DNA from: Halorubrum tebenquichense DSM 14210
Lineage (GTDB): Archaea; Halobacteriota; Halobacteria; Halobacteriales; Haloferacaceae
Direction: 5' to 3'
NCBI RefSeq assembly: GCF_000337415.1
Contig: NZ_AOJD01000076.1
Span: 27,190 to 62,222, forward strand
Length of the DNA stretch: 35,033 bases
Shown: positions 32,388 through 35,033 of the stretch, piece by piece
Position numbering within the stretch: position 1 is the first letter of the stretch
Layout of the letters: every line of letters begins with the position of its first letter
The notes under the pieces: generated by a model
The model's input: only the letters and a program-made list of their open reading frames with translations
What the model was told of the DNA's origin: nothing
Database searches by the model: none
Translations under genes and position numbers: made by a program

Positions 32388-34412
32388 TCAGCGCTCCGAC
32401 CGCTCGGCGAAGCGCCGCGCGGCGTCGCTCAGCCGGGAGTCGGCGGGCGACTCGTCCCCGTCCGCGCCGGCCTCCGCGTCGGACGCGGCGCGCCGGTTCT
32501 CCGATGTCGGGTCGCCGTCCGCCGCGAGCGCGTCGCCGTCCTCGGCGACGGTCCGTCCGTCGCGGGCGCGCTCGCCGGACGGACGGAGGTCGTCCGCGGG
32601 TTCCGGGCCGGCGACGTCGTCCGGGCCGGCGTCCGACGGGTAGCTCAGCTCGGCGGGCGGGACGAAGGCGGTCTCGACCGCGCGGACGATCTCGTCGACC
32701 TGCGCCTCGTCGAGCCGGTCCGCGTACGCCTCGCGGACGAGGTCCGGGACCGCGTAGGCGTAGTGGCCGCGGCCGGCGTGGCGGATGAGGCCCGCGCGCC
32801 GGATCGGTCGGTGGCGGCTGTAGGCGTGGCCCGAGTCGCCGTCACCTCCCGCATCGATGTGGGCGGCCACGGGGTCGCTCGCGCCCTCGCGCCGGTAGTG
32901 GCGGAGCATCCCGCGGGAGAGCTCCGGGAGCGACTCGATCCGCGACCGGAGCTCCTCGATGACGGCCTCGCGGGTGCCGAGTTCGATCGCGTCGTCGAAC
33001 CGGAGCGCGCTCTCGGCCACGTCGTCGCGGGTGACGGGGTCGACGTCGTCCGGCGGGCCGGACTCGCCCTCGGCGGTCGGGTCGAGATCGGCCTCGTCCG
33101 CGTCGACCTCGGCACCGCCGTCGGCGGCCGAACCGGTCGATTTGGCCGCTTCGGTCGCGGTCTCGACGTCGTCCGTCGGGGTCGCGTCGGCCTCGGCGTC
33201 CTCCTCAGTCGCGGCGACCGCCTCGTCGTACGACTTGAGTACGGACTGGTCGCCGGCCTCGCCGCCCCCGCCGTCCTCGCCGCCCTCGTTCTCTCCTCCG
33301 ACGGTCCCGAGGCGGTCGGTGCCGGCCGGGGGTCGCCCGCCGCCGCCGCGGTACGGGGCCTCCGCCTTGCCGAGGAGGGCCTGCGCGAACTGGTCGGCCA
33401 TGTTGCTCAGGTCGCGCGCCTCCTCCAGTTCGCGTTCGAGGTCCTGGATGCGCTGGTCCTTCTTGTCGAGCTCCTGCCGGAGGTCGGCGAGCTCCGACTC
33501 GCGCCGCTCCTGCTCGTCGGAGATGGACTGGAGTTCGCCGACGAGGTCGCTGGAGACCGACTTCAGCTCCGGGCGCTCGAAGTCGTCGAGTCCGGGGGTC
33601 GCGCCCGCGTCGAACGTCTGCTTGCGGTGGAACTGGATCCGGCGGATCGACTCGTCCCAGTCGGTCATCAAGAAGGCCTCGCCGTCGCCGAGGTCCTCGA
33701 CCGCGCTGGCGTACTTCGAGCCGAGGATGCGCCCGACCACCTTCGTGTCGTTGTCCCACGTGAGCCGGTGCCAGCAGAGCCAGTCGCACTGGGTGATGAA
33801 GTCCTTTTTCACGTCGGCCGGGCGCTGGCTGATCCCGACGATGCCGAGGCCGTGCTTCCGGCCCCGCTTGCCGACCTTGATCAGCATCTTCCCCGTCTCG
33901 TCCATCCCGCCGCCCTCGGGGATGTACTCGTGGCACTCCTCGATGACGAGCAGGAACGGCTTTTTCATGCGCTTCTCCTTCGCGAACAGCTGTTTGACCA
34001 CTTCCAAGAGGAGTTCGTTCGCCGTGTCCTCTTCGAGGTAGCCGGAGACGTCCAAGATGATCGGGACGTTCTGCTCTAAGGCGAGGTTCGCCAGCTTCTC
34101 GGCGTGTTCCGGCGAGACGACGATGTCGCACTCGTCGTCGGCACCGGCGTGGAGGATCTCGTACTCCTCTTTCAGGCCGTAGTACTCCCCGTCCGTGTCG
34201 ACGATCATGACGGGGAACCCGTTGTCGAGGAGGTTCTCGATGACGACGCTCGCGGTGTTGCTCTTCCCGGACCCGCTTTTGCCGGTGATGAACGACCGGC
34301 CGGTGAGCACGTCGACGACCGGGAGTTCCACCGGAGCGCCCGGGTCCGCCGTCGCGTCGCCGCCGATCCCCTCGCTGACGTCCGCGACGTGGATGGCCTC
34401 CTCCTCGCTCAT
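32388..34412 (-). CDS. HerA-type ATPase (DUF87) with coiled coil
   Basis: A 674-residue protein. An FtsK/HerA-like ATPase fills residues 1-280: Walker A GKSGSGKSN (44-52), MIVDTDGEYYGL, Walker B FLLVIEECHEYIP (from 153), GKRGRKHGLGIVGISQRPADV with the sensor region, then VVGRILGSKYASAVEDLGDG. Residues 295-345 form a coiled coil (ADLRQELDKKDQRIQDLERE). After a long acidic linker (about 370-480), a helical C-terminal domain (EELRSRIESLPELSRGMLRH, DLVREAYADRLDEAQVDEIV) follows. HerA proteins move DNA, often with NurA in end resection; no nurA is adjacent, so a broader DNA-translocase role is possible. The ATG at 34412 has a TTTATG box centred 27.5 bases upstream. Confidence 0.85.
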   Translation of the reverse strand: MSEEEAIHVADVSEGIGGDATADPGAPVELPVVDVLTGRSFITGKSGSGKSNTASVVIENLLDNGFPVMIVDTDGEYYGLKEEYEILHAGADDECDIVVSPEHAEKLANLALEQNVPIILDVSGYLEEDTANELLLEVVKQLFAKEKRMKKPFLLVIEECHEYIPEGGGMDETGKMLIKVGKRGRKHGLGIVGISQRPADVKKDFITQCDWLCWHRLTWDNDTKVVGRILGSKYASAVEDLGDGEAFLMTDWDESIRRIQFHRKQTFDAGATPGLDDFERPELKSVSSDLVGELQSISDEQERRESELADLRQELDKKDQRIQDLERELEEARDLSNMADQFAQALLGKAEAPYRGGGGRPPAGTDRLGTVGGENEGGEDGGGGEAGDQSVLKSYDEAVAATEEDAEADATPTDDVETATEAAKSTGSAADGGAEVDADEADLDPTAEGESGPPDDVDPVTRDDVAESALRFDDAIELGTREAVIEELRSRIESLPELSRGMLRHYRREGASDPVAAHIDAGGDGDSGHAYSRHRPIRRAGLIRHAGRGHYAYAVPDLVREAYADRLDEAQVDEIVRAVETAFVPPAELSYPSDAGPDDVAGPEPADDLRPSGERARDGRTVAEDGDALAADGDPTSENRRAASDAEAGADGDESPADSRLSDAARRFAERSER

Positions 34413-34436
34413 ACCCGTGACAGGTACCGCCCGCCT

Positions 34437-34442
34437 CATAAA
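34437..34442 (-). promoter_or_regulatory. TATA box of the HerA-type gene
   Basis: Minus-strand TTTATG centred 27.5 bases before the ATG at 34412; it rules out an ATG nine codons upstream, which lies in the box. Confidence 0.55.
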
Positions 34443-34538
34443 CCATCGGCTCGGCGCGGTCGGTGGCGTCGCGCGTCGGCTCGTCTCGGTGCGGCGGCGG
34501 CCGCAAAGCGTATGCGGCCGCCGGGAGTCCGAGTCCGT

Positions 34539-34919
34539 ATGGACACCGAAAACACCCTCCTCAACGCGGTCGTCGGCGCGGTCGCGTCGGTCCTGCTATC
34601 GTTTACCGGTATCGGACCGCTTCTCGGCGGCGCGGTCGCCGGGTACTTAAATAGCGACGGTACCGCCGAAAGCGGTGACGGCCTTCGGGTCGGCGCGCTC
34701 TCCGGATTCATCGCGTCGATTCCGATCGTCGGCCTCCTGCTGGTCGGGCTGGTACTCCTCCCGTTTTTGGGAATCTTCGCGTTCCCGCTCGAAGTCGGTC
34801 TCACGGTCGGCGTAATCGCCGTCCTCACAGTGATCGCCGTGCTTGGTGGCGTCGGCTACTCCGTGGTGTTGAGCGCGCTCGGCGGCCTGCTCGGCGTGTA
34901 CCTGAAAGAGGAACTGTAG
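34539..34919 (+). CDS. DUF5518-like small membrane protein
   Basis: A 126-residue membrane protein with three or four helices: LLNAVVGAVASVLLSFTGIG, IGPLLGGAVAGYLNSDGTAE, GALSGFIASIPIVGLLLVGL, VGVIAVLTVIAVLGGVGYSV, ending in a charged KEEL. The GPLLGGAVAGYL motif and overall length fit the DUF5518 family of small archaeal membrane proteins, whose function is unknown. The ATG at 34539 was chosen as the first start before the hydrophobic core, with a weak GTATG element about 27 bases upstream. It is divergent from the HerA-type gene. Confidence 0.75.
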   Translation: MDTENTLLNAVVGAVASVLLSFTGIGPLLGGAVAGYLNSDGTAESGDGLRVGALSGFIASIPIVGLLLVGLVLLPFLGIFAFPLEVGLTVGVIAVLTVIAVLGGVGYSVVLSALGGLLGVYLKEEL

Positions 34920-34949
34920 TGTGAAACGGGGCGTGGCGGCGAATACATT

Positions 34950-35033
34950 GCCGAAGGCTCGGTTGCTCGGCGGTACGTGGTTGTTTATATACGGCCGATC
35001 GACACGGACACCGCCGAAGCCCCAGCCGCGAGG
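34950..35033 (-). repeat. Core-unit repeat, copy D (reaches the window end)
   Basis: On the minus strand this reads ggctggggcttcggcggtg, then gtccgtgtcgatcgg, a TATATAAAC box (35000-34984 region), and cgccgagcaaccgagccttcgg. It matches 15098-15180 in order and spacing, with a five-base shorter gap after the box. The end at 35033 (cctcgcggctgg) suggests that a hairpin portion follows outside the window. Confidence 0.72.

Overview
The window is haloarchaeal chromosomal DNA, most likely Halorubrum or a close relative. The signs are very high GC with strong third-position GC, acidic proteins, in-frame acidic linkers, an intron-bearing tRNA-Met(CAT), an archaeal proteasome alpha subunit, a class III pilin signal and many TATA boxes placed 27-29 bases before a start codon (leaderless transcripts). 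The genus is an inference, helped by a dispersed intergenic repeat that I associate from memory with Halorubrum.

Layout. 1-139: a dispersed structured repeat. 152-5067 (minus): a MOT1-type molybdate transporter, a two-gene unit (coiled-coil zinc-ribbon protein and small Cys-rich protein), and a beta-RFAP synthase followed by a RecA-fold HTR-like protein. 5201-8038 (plus): overlapping tetrapyrrole genes hemC, SUMT and hemD. 8280-8684: a small STAS-like protein behind an operator-like promoter. 8738-10066 (minus): an amidohydrolase of the 5'-deoxyadenosine/SAH deaminase type. 10171-10645: a repeat cluster. 10715-14910: a CBS protein, a DUF457-type membrane hydrolase, intron-containing tRNA-Met, an acidic DUF7115-like protein and a MscS channel. 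15012-15215: another repeat copy. 15334-17279 (minus): an orphan haloarchaeal protein and a Tat-exported beta-helix protein. 17496-22068 (minus): mutS-mutL, overlapping by 11 bases. 22175-24517: a membrane-anchored J-domain protein, mobA (minus) and pdxS. 24581-26477: an apparently interrupted membrane gene and a large type IV pilin in lower-GC DNA. 26708-30197 (minus): a three-gene unit of exported CARDB-like protein, MacB-like ATPase and permease, coupled by 4-base overlaps. 30372-32336: a divergent proteasome alpha paralogue and an acetamidase/formamidase. 32388-34412 (minus): a HerA-type ATPase. 34539-34919: a DUF5518-like membrane protein. 34950-35033: a further repeat copy.

Most genes are housekeeping or conserved haloarchaeal genes. 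Linked functions are the siroheme/heme branch (hemC-SUMT-hemD), mismatch repair (mutS-mutL) and an export ABC complex. The most unusual material is intergenic. Three copies of a two-hairpin repeat keep their stems through paired base changes, and two of them adjoin tandem or dispersed units with a fixed core and a TATA box in constant register with the next core. Together these look like a structured, possibly transcribed element family.
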